From the NCBI GenBank assembly GCA_900471525.1, contig UCEZ01000001.1:1-64000 (forward strand): a DNA stretch of 64,000 nucleotides, read 5' to 3'. Shown here piece after piece: positions 51,186-59,236 of this stretch. Source of the DNA: Hyphomicrobiales bacterium. GTDB taxonomy: Bacteria; Pseudomonadota; Alphaproteobacteria; Rhizobiales; Rhizobiaceae. The notes under the pieces were generated by a model that did not search any database, had not been told where the DNA came from, and saw only the letters and a program-made list of their open reading frames with translations. The first letter of the stretch is position 1, and the number at the start of each line of letters is the position of its first letter. Position numbers and translations under genes: made by a program.

Positions 51186-51908
51186 TCAGCTGAAATAGTT
51201 GGGGTGCATCAACTGTAATTCGGCGACATCGGGAATGACGGCGCTCAGATGATGCATCATCGCAGCGCGAGCGCTTTCGACGTCGTGGGCGGCAATGGCA
51301 TTGCGGATCGTCACATGCTCCTCGATTACGCTGTCCATGCGTCCGAGCGCCGGCAGCGTGAGCCGACGAGCGCGGTCGATCTGGATCTTCACGGTTTTGA
51401 GGATGGTCCAGATGCCGGGATAGCCAGCAATCCCAGCAATTGCCTCGTGGAAGGCTTCATCCTGCTCGTGGAACAGGGACGTCTCGTTGTGGGCGGCATG
51501 GACGCGCTGGCGGGCGATGATGGCGTCGAGCCGGGCTATATCCGCCGGCGTTGCGATTGCCGTCGCAGTTTCTACGGTCGTTCCCTCCAGCGATTTGCGG
51601 ATCACCACTGCTTCGGGAATGGCAGCGACGGGAACAAGCGACACGAAGGTGCCGGACTGGGGAAAGATATCGATAAGTCCGGCCTCCGCCAGTCGCAGCA
51701 AGGCTTCGCGCACCGGTGTCCGGCTGACACCGAATTCCTCGGCGATCCTCTTTTCCTGCAACGGCATACCCGGCGGCATCTGCAGCGAGACGATGGCGGA
51801 AAGCAACCGTTCATAGATCGCCGCCCCCGCCGTCACGCGCCGGAGCTTGGCAGCCGCCGGTTCTGCAAGGATGGGCACGACGACGTTGCTGCGGTGCGTG
51901 GGAGGCAT
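51186..51908 (-). CDS. GntR-family regulator with FCD domain
   Basis: 240 residues. The winged helix (IYERLLSAIVSLQMPPGMPLQEKRIAEEFGVSRTPVREALLRLAEAGLIDIFPQSGTFVS) is followed by the all-helical FCD effector domain with EQDEAFHEAIAGIAGYPGIW and a late AHDVESARAAMMHHL; its acidic and His residues usually bind a metal and an organic acid. It heads the minus-strand unit with uxuA and is divergent from uxaC, so it probably represses both in the absence of a uronate or its breakdown product. The palindrome at 51940 is a candidate site. Confidence 0.93.
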   Translation of the reverse strand: MPPTHRSNVVVPILAEPAAAKLRRVTAGAAIYERLLSAIVSLQMPPGMPLQEKRIAEEFGVSRTPVREALLRLAEAGLIDIFPQSGTFVSLVPVAAIPEAVVIRKSLEGTTVETATAIATPADIARLDAIIARQRVHAAHNETSLFHEQDEAFHEAIAGIAGYPGIWTILKTVKIQIDRARRLTLPALGRMDSVIEEHVTIRNAIAAHDVESARAAMMHHLSAVIPDVAELQLMHPNYFS

Positions 51909-51924
51909 GGAAACTCTCGAAGCG

Positions 51925-51952
51925 TTGACACTGTTGTGAATACTAGTATATC
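51925..51952 (+). promoter_or_regulatory. Promoter of uxaC with overlapping palindrome
   Basis: TTGACA (51925-51930) and TATATC (51947-51952) are 16 bases apart. The perfect palindrome ATACTAGTAT (51940-51949) overlaps the second element and lies between the divergent gntR and uxaC genes, an ideal repressor site. Binding by the GntR regulator is inferred. Confidence 0.6.
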
Positions 51953-51998
51953 AGTTGCGTCACGTTGCCAAGACGTGATGCGGGAGGAGCGACTAGAA

Positions 51999-53399
51999 AT
52001 GGCATTGCATCCAGACAGGCTGTTTCCTGCCGAGCCCGACACAAGGGCAATTGCAAGACGCCTTTACGACACCGTTGCCCGGCTGCCGATCCTGTCGCCG
52101 CATGGCCATACGGAACCGTCCTGGTATGCGGAAGACAAGCCGTTTTCGGACCCGGCCGCCCTGTTCATCACGCCGGATCACTACGCGACGCGCATGCTGT
52201 ATTCGCAGGGTGTAAAGCTGCAGGAGCTGGGCGTGCCGCGGCGTAACGGGGAACCTGTCGAAACGAACCCACGCTCGATATGGCGGCTGTTCGCCCAGTA
52301 TTTCCATCTCTTTGCGGGTACGCCGACGCGCCTCTGGTTCGAGCATTCTCTGGAAATGGTGTTTGGCATTACCGAGCGCTTGTCGCCCAAAACGGCCGAC
52401 GCTTTGTTCGACCGGATCGAATCCGAGATCCCGATGCCGAGCATGCGACCCCGCGCGCTGTTCGACCGCTTCGGCATCGAGGTCATTGCCACCACAGACG
52501 GCGCGCTCGAAGACCTCGCGCATCATGATGCCATTCGCAGATCCGGTTGGCATGGCCGCGTGGTGCCGACGTATCGGCCGGATGCCGTGGTCGATCCGCA
52601 GGTGCGCGGGTTTGCCGGGAACCTTGAGCGTCTCTTTGCCATGACAGGCGAGGCGGCAACCTGGGCCGGATATCTGAATGCTCACCGCGCACGGCGCGCC
52701 TTCTTCAAGCAACTCGGCGCGACCGCGACTGACCATGGACACGCGACGGCACGAACGGAAAACCTATCACCAAGCGATGCGGCGGCATTGTTCGAGACCG
52801 TGCTTGCGGGCAAGGCGGATGCCCGGGAAGCGGACGCCTTTCGCGGCCAGATGCTGACGGAAATGGCGCGGATGAGCCAGGAGGACGGGCTGGTGATGCA
52901 GATCCATCCCGGCTCCTATCGCAATCACAACCCGTCGCTGTTTGAGGATTTCGGCCCTGACAAAGGTGCGGATATCCCCAAGGCAACCGATTATGTGCAT
53001 GCACTGAAACCGCTGCTCGATGCTGTCGGCAACGATCCGAAGCTGACCGTGATCCTCTTCACGCTCGACGAGACCGCCTATTCGCGCGAGCTGGCGCCGC
53101 TCGCAGGCCACTATCCGGCCTTGAAGCTTGGGCCTGCCTGGTGGTTCTTCGATAGTCCCGAGGGCATGCGCCGGTTCCGCGAGACGACGACGGAGACCGC
53201 CGGCTTCTACAACACCGTCGGCTTCAACGACGACACCCGCGCCTATCTGTCGATCCCGGCACGCCACGACATGGCGCGGCGAGTGGACTGCGCCTATCTC
53301 GCCCGGCTCGTGGCCGATCATCGCCTCGATGAGGAAGAGGCGTTCGGACTGGCCGGCGAACTCGCCTACGGGCTGGCGAAGAGGGCCTATCGACTGTGA
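51999..53399 (+). CDS. uxaC: Glucuronate isomerase
   Basis: 466 residues from the ATG at 51999, preceded by GGGAGGAG; a far longer upstream frame crosses the gntR gene and is ignored. MALHPDRLFPAEPDTRAIAR opens, then LPILSPHGHTEPSWYAED with metal-binding His-x-His, FDRFGIEVIATTDGALEDLAHHD, MQIHPGSYRNHN and SRELAPLAGHYPALKLGPAWWFFDSPEGMRRFRE are all UxaC blocks. It converts glucuronate to fructuronate or galacturonate to tagaturonate. First gene of the plus-strand uronate operon. Confidence 0.96.
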   Translation: MALHPDRLFPAEPDTRAIARRLYDTVARLPILSPHGHTEPSWYAEDKPFSDPAALFITPDHYATRMLYSQGVKLQELGVPRRNGEPVETNPRSIWRLFAQYFHLFAGTPTRLWFEHSLEMVFGITERLSPKTADALFDRIESEIPMPSMRPRALFDRFGIEVIATTDGALEDLAHHDAIRRSGWHGRVVPTYRPDAVVDPQVRGFAGNLERLFAMTGEAATWAGYLNAHRARRAFFKQLGATATDHGHATARTENLSPSDAAALFETVLAGKADAREADAFRGQMLTEMARMSQEDGLVMQIHPGSYRNHNPSLFEDFGPDKGADIPKATDYVHALKPLLDAVGNDPKLTVILFTLDETAYSRELAPLAGHYPALKLGPAWWFFDSPEGMRRFRETTTETAGFYNTVGFNDDTRAYLSIPARHDMARRVDCAYLARLVADHRLDEEEAFGLAGELAYGLAKRAYRL

Positions 53400-53460
53400 G
53401 GGAATTTTGCAGATGGGCGGCACAGGAGACGCCTGCTGCACAACAAGGGAGGAGAACGAC

Positions 53461-54636
53461 ATGAACGTTACGCGCAGGACTTTTGTCGGCGGGGTTGCCG
53501 GCATGACTGGTCTCGGGCTTTTGCCCGGCCGCCTTTTCGCACAGCTGAAGGCACCGGCAAGCCCCGTCACCATCACGGTAGTGGATGTCGCCGGCAACCT
53601 TGCCCTAACGCAGGGCATGTTCGAGGCCTATGCGGCGGCAAAGCCGGAATGGGTATCGAGCTTTGCCTTCACCAAGGCGCCGGCACCGGAACTGCCGTCC
53701 AAGATCAAGGCGCAGCAGGCCGCCGGCAAGGTCGATATCGATCTCGTCTTGACCGGCACCGATGCGCTTGCAGCCGGCCTCAGCCAGGATTTGTGGGTCG
53801 ATCTCGCCGCACACAAGGCTGATCTGCCGAATCTCGAAGGCATCCTCTTGCCGCAGGCTTTCAAGATGCAGGCGCTGGCCAAGGATCAGGGCGTCGTCAT
53901 CACCTACTACCCCTCCGGTCCGCTGATCGAATACATTCCGGACCGCGTTCCGACTCCGCCGACCACGGCTGCCGAACTGCTGGAATGGACCAAGGCCAAT
54001 CCAAAGAAGTTCATGTATGCCCGTCCAGCCAATTCTGGCCCCGGCCGCACCTTCCTGATGGGGCTTCCCTACATTCTCGGCGACAGCGATCCGCGCGACC
54101 CGGTTAACGGCTGGGCGAAGACCTGGGAATACCTGAAAGCTCTGGGCGAGAACATCGAGTATTACGGCACCGGCACGACGCAGGTGATGAAGGAACTCGG
54201 TGAGGGAACCCGCGACATCGTCGTGTCCACAACCGGCTGGGATATCAACCCTCGCGCGCTCGGCATCGTTCCGGCTGAAGCGAAAGTCGGCAAAATCGAT
54301 GGCTTCCATTGGGTGACGGATGCGCATTACGCGGTCATTCCGAAGGGTGTTTCCGACGAGAAGATCGCCGTCCTGCTCGATATCATCAACTTCATCCTGC
54401 AGCCGCAGCAGCAGGCGATCGCCTACGACCAGGGCTATTTCTATCCGGGTCCGGCGGTAAAGGACGTGACGATCGAGATGGCGCCGCAGGAAAGCCAGGA
54501 CACCATCAAAGAGTTCGGCCGTCCGGAATATGCCGACTGGATCGCCAACAATCCGCTGGAGGTGCCGCTCGAGCCGGCCCGTATCGTTGATGCGTTCCGG
54601 ATCTGGGACGAGCAGATCGGTGCATCCAAGGGCTGA
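53461..54636 (+). CDS. Periplasmic substrate-binding protein of a PotD-like ABC importer, Tat-exported
   Basis: 391 residues from the ATG at 53461 (GGAGGAG upstream). A twin-arginine signal is present (NVTRRTFVGGVAGMTGLGLL, cut near LFA-QL). The mature part is a type II binding fold (VTITVVDVAGNLALTQGMFEAY, KAQQAAGKVDIDLVLTGTDAL, EGTRDIVVSTTGWDINPRAL, and so on). By position between uxaC and the transporter genes it should bind a hexuronate or short oligouronide. The substrate is inferred from context alone. Followed 78 bases later by the ATPase gene. Confidence 0.88.
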   Translation: MNVTRRTFVGGVAGMTGLGLLPGRLFAQLKAPASPVTITVVDVAGNLALTQGMFEAYAAAKPEWVSSFAFTKAPAPELPSKIKAQQAAGKVDIDLVLTGTDALAAGLSQDLWVDLAAHKADLPNLEGILLPQAFKMQALAKDQGVVITYYPSGPLIEYIPDRVPTPPTTAAELLEWTKANPKKFMYARPANSGPGRTFLMGLPYILGDSDPRDPVNGWAKTWEYLKALGENIEYYGTGTTQVMKELGEGTRDIVVSTTGWDINPRALGIVPAEAKVGKIDGFHWVTDAHYAVIPKGVSDEKIAVLLDIINFILQPQQQAIAYDQGYFYPGPAVKDVTIEMAPQESQDTIKEFGRPEYADWIANNPLEVPLEPARIVDAFRIWDEQIGASKG

Positions 54637-54714
54637 GCCTGAGCCGAGACACTGGAACGGCGGCGCTGATATCGCCGCCGTTCCAAAACGCCTTTCGACG
54701 TGGAGGAGACGGCC

Positions 54715-55815
54715 TTGAATTTGCAGGTTCAGAACGGAGCGACAGTGCTTTCTCCGAAACAGACCGCCCGTCTTGAACTGGATGGTTTGCGCCGCTCGTT
54801 CGGCGCCTACAACGCGCTCGACGGCATCGACCTTTCGATCGAGCCGGGCGAATTCATTGCGCTTCTTGGCCCCTCCGGGTGTGGCAAGTCGACGGCACTG
54901 AATTGCGTGGCCGGGCTTCTGGCTTTGTCGGGCGGCGAGATCCGCCTGGGCGGCAACCGCATCGACCAGCTGGAACCGGAAAAGCGCGGCTTCGGCATGG
55001 TCTTCCAGAGCTATGCGCTGTTTCCGCATATGAGCGTGCGCCGCAATGTCGGCTTCGGACTGACCATGCAGGGCATTCGCGGCAGCGAGGCAGACCGGCG
55101 CATCGAGCAGGCCTTGGCGCTGGTCAGGCTGGAAAGCCAGATCGACAAACTGCCGGGGCAACTTTCCGGCGGACAGCAGCAGCGCGTGGCGATCGCCCGC
55201 GCCATCGTCATTCGGCCGCCGGTGGTTTTGATGGACGAACCGCTCTCCAATCTCGATGCCAAGCTGCGGCTGGAAATGCGCGCCGAAATCCGCGGTATTC
55301 ACGATCAGATCGGCTCGACAACCATCTATGTCACGCACGATCAGGACGAAGCGCTGTCGCTCGCCGACCGGATCGTCGTCATGAGCCAGGGGCGGATCAT
55401 GCAGATCGGCTCGCCGCAGGATCTCTATCAGCGGCCGGTGCACATTGAAGTCGCCGATTTCATGGGTTTTCGCACCCGGATTGCTGGCCGGGTCGTCGGT
55501 ATTTCCGGCGACGAGGCGCGGATCGAAGTCGCGGGCGCGCAAATGACCGGTACGATGCGCGAGCCGCTTCAGGTCGGCGATGCCGCGGTGCTGTCGGTGC
55601 GTCCGGAAGACCTCGTTGCCGTCGATGCTGGCGACGGCATCCCGGCCACCGTCGCCAGCATGGAGTATCGTGGCCGCGCCTTTTTCGGCATGGCAAAGTC
55701 GAGCGACGGTTCCGATCTCTATTTCCGCGCCGAACAGGCCTTGCCGCGCGGCGCATCCGCGACGCTGCAGCCGGTGCCCGGACGGGCTCTGGTGTTCAAG
55801 GGGAAGGGCGCATGA
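54715..55815 (+). CDS. ABC transporter ATP-binding protein with TOBE domain
   Basis: 366 residues from a TTG at 54715, six bases after GGAGGAG; a GTG at 54700 overlaps that site and is less likely. Walker [17 protein letters not shown], signature [16 protein letters not shown], Walker [13 protein letters not shown] and switch His in [10 protein letters not shown] are intact. The C-terminal TOBE part (about 245-366) regulates or binds ligand. It powers the two permeases that follow; the stop overlaps the next ATG. Confidence 0.94.
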   Translation: MNLQVQNGATVLSPKQTARLELDGLRRSFGAYNALDGIDLSIEPGEFIALLGPSGCGKSTALNCVAGLLALSGGEIRLGGNRIDQLEPEKRGFGMVFQSYALFPHMSVRRNVGFGLTMQGIRGSEADRRIEQALALVRLESQIDKLPGQLSGGQQQRVAIARAIVIRPPVVLMDEPLSNLDAKLRLEMRAEIRGIHDQIGSTTIYVTHDQDEALSLADRIVVMSQGRIMQIGSPQDLYQRPVHIEVADFMGFRTRIAGRVVGISGDEARIEVAGAQMTGTMREPLQVGDAAVLSVRPEDLVAVDAGDGIPATVASMEYRGRAFFGMAKSSDGSDLYFRAEQALPRGASATLQPVPGRALVFKGKGA

Positions 55816-56690
55816 GCACGGCGTCACTTCGCACCCGGCTGGCAGTACGCGGGTTTGACGGTACGACACTGCTGGTCCTGCCGGGGCTCGCCGTGATGCT
55901 CGGGCTGTTCATCTATCCGTTCTTCTACGGACTTGCCGATTCCCTGATGCCGAAGGAGGGGGCGTGGTATGCGAACTACGCCGCCTTCTTCAGCGATCCT
56001 TTCCAGTATCGCACCATAGCCGCGACGCTCTGGCTGGCTCTGCCCGTGACGATCGTCAATCTCGCCTTCGCGGTGCCGATCGCTTTCCGTGTCCGGCTGA
56101 TGACGCGGCAACGGTTGCTGACCACCATTCTCGTCCTGCCGATCACGCTGGGCACAGTTTTCGTGGCAGACGGGTTGCTGACCTTTCTCGGGCCGCAGGG
56201 CTGGTTCAATAGGACGTTGCTGCTCGTCGGTCTGCTGGACGGGCCGGTGAAACTGACCAACAACTACTGGGGTGTCTTCGCCTCGCTAGTCATTACCGGC
56301 TTTCCCTTTGCCTTCCTGCTGACGCTCTCCTATGTGACGGGCATCGATCCGGCAATCGAGCAGGCCGCGGCCACGCTTGGCGCCAGCCCGCGTCAGCGGT
56401 TCATGAAAGTGTTCCTACCACTGCTGGTGCCAGGACTGGCCGTCACTTTCTGCCTTGCCTTCGTGCAGGCCTTTGCCGTCTTTCCATCAGCCGTCCTGCT
56501 CGGCGCTCCGGCGGGGCCGACGCGGGTCATTTCGATCGCGGCCTACCAGGCAGCCTTCGAGCAGTATGACCACTCGCTGGGCTCTGCCATCGCCATGATC
56601 ATGGGGGCGGTGGAACTGATCGTCGTGCTGATCGTGCTCGGCGGCCGTTCGTTGTTCTATCGCGGCCCGACCGGCGGAACGAAGGGGTGA
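55812..56690 (+). CDS. ABC transporter permease (PotB-like)
   Basis: 292 residues, six hydrophobic segments beginning LLVLPGLAVMLGLFIYPFFYGLADSLM. The coupling loop EQAAATLGASPRQRFMKVFLPLLVPGLAVTF (EAA motif) is near residue 185. It overlaps the ATPase gene by ATGA. With the second permease it forms the channel for the putative uronate importer. Confidence 0.93.
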   Translation: MSTASLRTRLAVRGFDGTTLLVLPGLAVMLGLFIYPFFYGLADSLMPKEGAWYANYAAFFSDPFQYRTIAATLWLALPVTIVNLAFAVPIAFRVRLMTRQRLLTTILVLPITLGTVFVADGLLTFLGPQGWFNRTLLLVGLLDGPVKLTNNYWGVFASLVITGFPFAFLLTLSYVTGIDPAIEQAAATLGASPRQRFMKVFLPLLVPGLAVTFCLAFVQAFAVFPSAVLLGAPAGPTRVISIAAYQAAFEQYDHSLGSAIAMIMGAVELIVVLIVLGGRSLFYRGPTGGTKG

Positions 56691-56742
56691 TGACGATGAG
56701 AAACCTTACTCTTCACGCCGCTGGTTTCCAGGAGATGCCGCG

Positions 56743-57585
56743 ATGATCCGGGATCAGGGGCTTGCCTCGAAAATCTGGCGCTTCGCCGTCTGGGCGGTCG
56801 CAGTCCTGTTCGTCCTCAATCTGATCGGCGTCATTGCTGCGGTCATAGTCAATTCCTTCGCCACACGCTGGCTCGGCACCTGGCTGCCGGTCGGGCTGAC
56901 GACGAAATGGTATTTCAGCGCCTGGAAGGAATTTCAGCTTTCGAGCGTTGTCCTTGTCACCTTCGAAGTCGTATTCACCGTGGTGATCATCTCCGGCCTG
57001 CTCGGCGTCACCACGGCTTACGCGCTGGCCAGACGGGATTTTCCCGGCAAGCGCATCGTCGTGCTTCTCTTCCTCCTGCCGCTGCTCATTCCGCCGCTGA
57101 CCTATGGCATCCCGCTGGCCACCGTGCTCTACCAGCTTGGCCTCGGTGGCTCGTTCTGGGGCGTGGTGCTGATCAATCTCGTGCCCTCGCTGCCTTTCGT
57201 TGTCCTGGTGATGATCCCGTTTGTCGAGCAGATCGACCCACGTATCGAGGCGGCAGCACGCGTGTTCGGCGCCGGAACCGGCAGCCTGTTCCTGCGTATC
57301 CTCCTGCCGCTGTTGTTGCCGGGAATGCTTGCGGCGCTGCTGCTGGTGCTGGTGCGCACGATCGCCATGTTCGAGCTGACCTTCCTGATCGCCGGGCCGA
57401 CCAGCCAGACACTGGTTGTCTCGCTTTACTATGCAGTGTTTGCCTCCGGCGTGCGGGCCGGGCAATCGATCGATGCCATGGCAGTGGTCTATATGGTCAC
57501 GACCTTGTTCTGGCTCATCCTCGCGCTGCAATTCGTCAACCCGTCGCAAATCGTCGCCCGCGCCAAACAGCAGCCAACCACATGA
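56743..57585 (+). CDS. ABC transporter permease (PotC-like)
   Basis: 280 residues with six hydrophobic segments. IWRFAVWAVAVLFVLNLIGVIAAVIVNSFATRWLGTWLP opens; the EAA coupling loop reads EAAARVFGAGTGSLFLRILLPLLLPGMLAAL. AGGAG precedes the ATG. The stop overlaps the uxuB start by ATGA. The plus-strand frame in another phase through this gene is a shadow. Confidence 0.93.
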   Translation: MIRDQGLASKIWRFAVWAVAVLFVLNLIGVIAAVIVNSFATRWLGTWLPVGLTTKWYFSAWKEFQLSSVVLVTFEVVFTVVIISGLLGVTTAYALARRDFPGKRIVVLLFLLPLLIPPLTYGIPLATVLYQLGLGGSFWGVVLINLVPSLPFVVLVMIPFVEQIDPRIEAAARVFGAGTGSLFLRILLPLLLPGMLAALLLVLVRTIAMFELTFLIAGPTSQTLVVSLYYAVFASGVRAGQSIDAMAVVYMVTTLFWLILALQFVNPSQIVARAKQQPTT

Positions 57586-59054
57586 ACAGATTATCCAGCC
57601 AAACATTTCAGCAGTTGCCGGATACGATCGAGAAGCCCGATTATGACCGGACAAATATCACGGTCGGCATCGTCCACCTCGGTATCGGGGCCTTCCATCG
57701 GGCACATCAGGCGGTTTTTACCGATGATATTCTGGCGCGTGACCCGTCATGGGGGATCTGCGGCGTGTCGCTTCGCAGCGCGGAAACCCGCGACGCGCTC
57801 GGGCCACAGGACGGGCTCTATGCGCTGAAGGTCCAGGACGGACAAGGCGAGCAGCTGCGCGTCATCGGCAGCGTCGTCGAGACATTGGTCGCGCCGGAAG
57901 ATCCGGAGGCGGTCTTGATACGGATGTCGGATCCGGCCACGCGCATCGTGTCGCTGACCGTCACCGAAAAGGGCTATTGCCACAACCCCGCAAACGGAAC
58001 GCTGGACGAGCGCCATTCGGACATCATCCATGATCTGAGCAATCCGGCGCGACCGCGTTCGGCCGTCGGGTTTATCGTCGAGGCACTTGCCCGCCGGCAG
58101 GCAGCCGGTGTGCCGGCATTCACCCTTTTGTCCTGCGATAATCTCCCATCGAATGGCCATGTGTTGAAGCGTGTCGTCAACCGCTTCGCTGAAATGCGCG
58201 ATCCCGCGCTCGGCGCTATCGTCGCGGCGGTTGCCTCGCCTTCGACCATGATCGACAGGATCGTGCCAGCGACGACGGACGCCGATCGCGCAACGATTGC
58301 CAAAGCTCTTGGGGTTGAGGATGCCTGGCCGGTCGTGACCGAGCCCTTCCGGCAATGGGTCATCGAGGATGATTTTCCGCTTGGCCGCCCCGCATGGGAA
58401 GAGGCTGGAGCGGTGTTCGTCGAGGACGTTTCCTCCTTCGAACTGATGAAGCTGCGGCTTCTCAACGGCAGCCATTCGACGCTTGCCTATCTCGGTTTTC
58501 TCGCTGGCGCCGAGACTGTGGCGGAGGCGATGGCCTTGTCGGGGATGGAGGAACTGGTCGAGGGCCTGATGTGCGAAGAAGTGTCCCCAACACTGCCCGC
58601 CCTTGCCGGGTTTGATCTTCCTGCCTATCGTCGCGCGTTGGTCGAGCGTTTCAAAAATCCGGCCCTGCGCCATCGCACATGGCAGATCGCCATGGACGGC
58701 TCGCAAAAACTGCCGCAACGGCTGCTCGGAACCATTCGTGACCGTATCGCGGCAGGGGCGTCGTATGAGCGACTGGCGCTCGGCGTCGCCGCCTGGATGC
58801 GTTATGCGCGCGGCATCGACGAGGCGGGAAATACGATCGATGTTCGCGATCCGCTCGCCGGACGCCTTGCGGCCTTGACGCAAGGGCTGGATGATCCGGA
58901 AAAGATCGTTGCGGCGTTCCTCGGCTTGACGGAGGTGTTCGGCGAGGACCTTCGGGTCGACGTTCACTTCCGGGCCGCGCTTGTCGGTGCGCTTTCCCGG
59001 CTGCTTTCGGATGGTTCCGCTGTCGTGCTGCGATCGCAGAGGCGCGAGGGCTGA
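57582..59054 (+). CDS. uxuB: D-mannonate oxidoreductase (fructuronate reductase), mannitol dehydrogenase family
   Basis: 490 residues from the ATG at 57582. The Rossmann start TVGIVHLGIGAFHRAHQAVFTDDIL, VSLTVTEKGYCHNPANGTLD, FTLLSCDNLPSNGHVLKRVV, DRIVPATTD and the catalytic Lys region SSFELMKLRLLNGSHSTLAYLGFLAG match the mannitol dehydrogenase family. It reduces fructuronate to mannonate, the substrate of UxuA, so UxaC, UxuB and UxuA form a complete three-step route. Last gene of the plus-strand operon. Confidence 0.93.
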   Translation: MNRLSSQTFQQLPDTIEKPDYDRTNITVGIVHLGIGAFHRAHQAVFTDDILARDPSWGICGVSLRSAETRDALGPQDGLYALKVQDGQGEQLRVIGSVVETLVAPEDPEAVLIRMSDPATRIVSLTVTEKGYCHNPANGTLDERHSDIIHDLSNPARPRSAVGFIVEALARRQAAGVPAFTLLSCDNLPSNGHVLKRVVNRFAEMRDPALGAIVAAVASPSTMIDRIVPATTDADRATIAKALGVEDAWPVVTEPFRQWVIEDDFPLGRPAWEEAGAVFVEDVSSFELMKLRLLNGSHSTLAYLGFLAGAETVAEAMALSGMEELVEGLMCEEVSPTLPALAGFDLPAYRRALVERFKNPALRHRTWQIAMDGSQKLPQRLLGTIRDRIAAGASYERLALGVAAWMRYARGIDEAGNTIDVRDPLAGRLAALTQGLDDPEKIVAAFLGLTEVFGEDLRVDVHFRAALVGALSRLLSDGSAVVLRSQRREG

Positions 59055-59236
59055 GCCGCTAGCCAACTCCTGTCGCGCCGCGTTTTTAAGGAGCAGGGCG
59101 TTGCGCTCTGTACAATTCCCCTCAAGCGCAGTATGAGGGCGCGCATGTATTGGCTGGCGACGTGCCGGCTGCGGGGATTGTGCTTGCCCTCATCGACCGA
59201 GGAGCGCATGACGTCCGAATTCCGAAAGATAAGCAT

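Noticed and set aside
53605-55869. A 754-codon open frame on the minus strand
   Set aside because: It lies antisense to the well-supported binding-protein and ATPase genes, shows no family motif and reflects GC-rich codon use opposite real genes.
56713-57654. A 313-codon minus-strand frame with many Gln and His
   Set aside because: Antisense to the second uronate permease, no motif.
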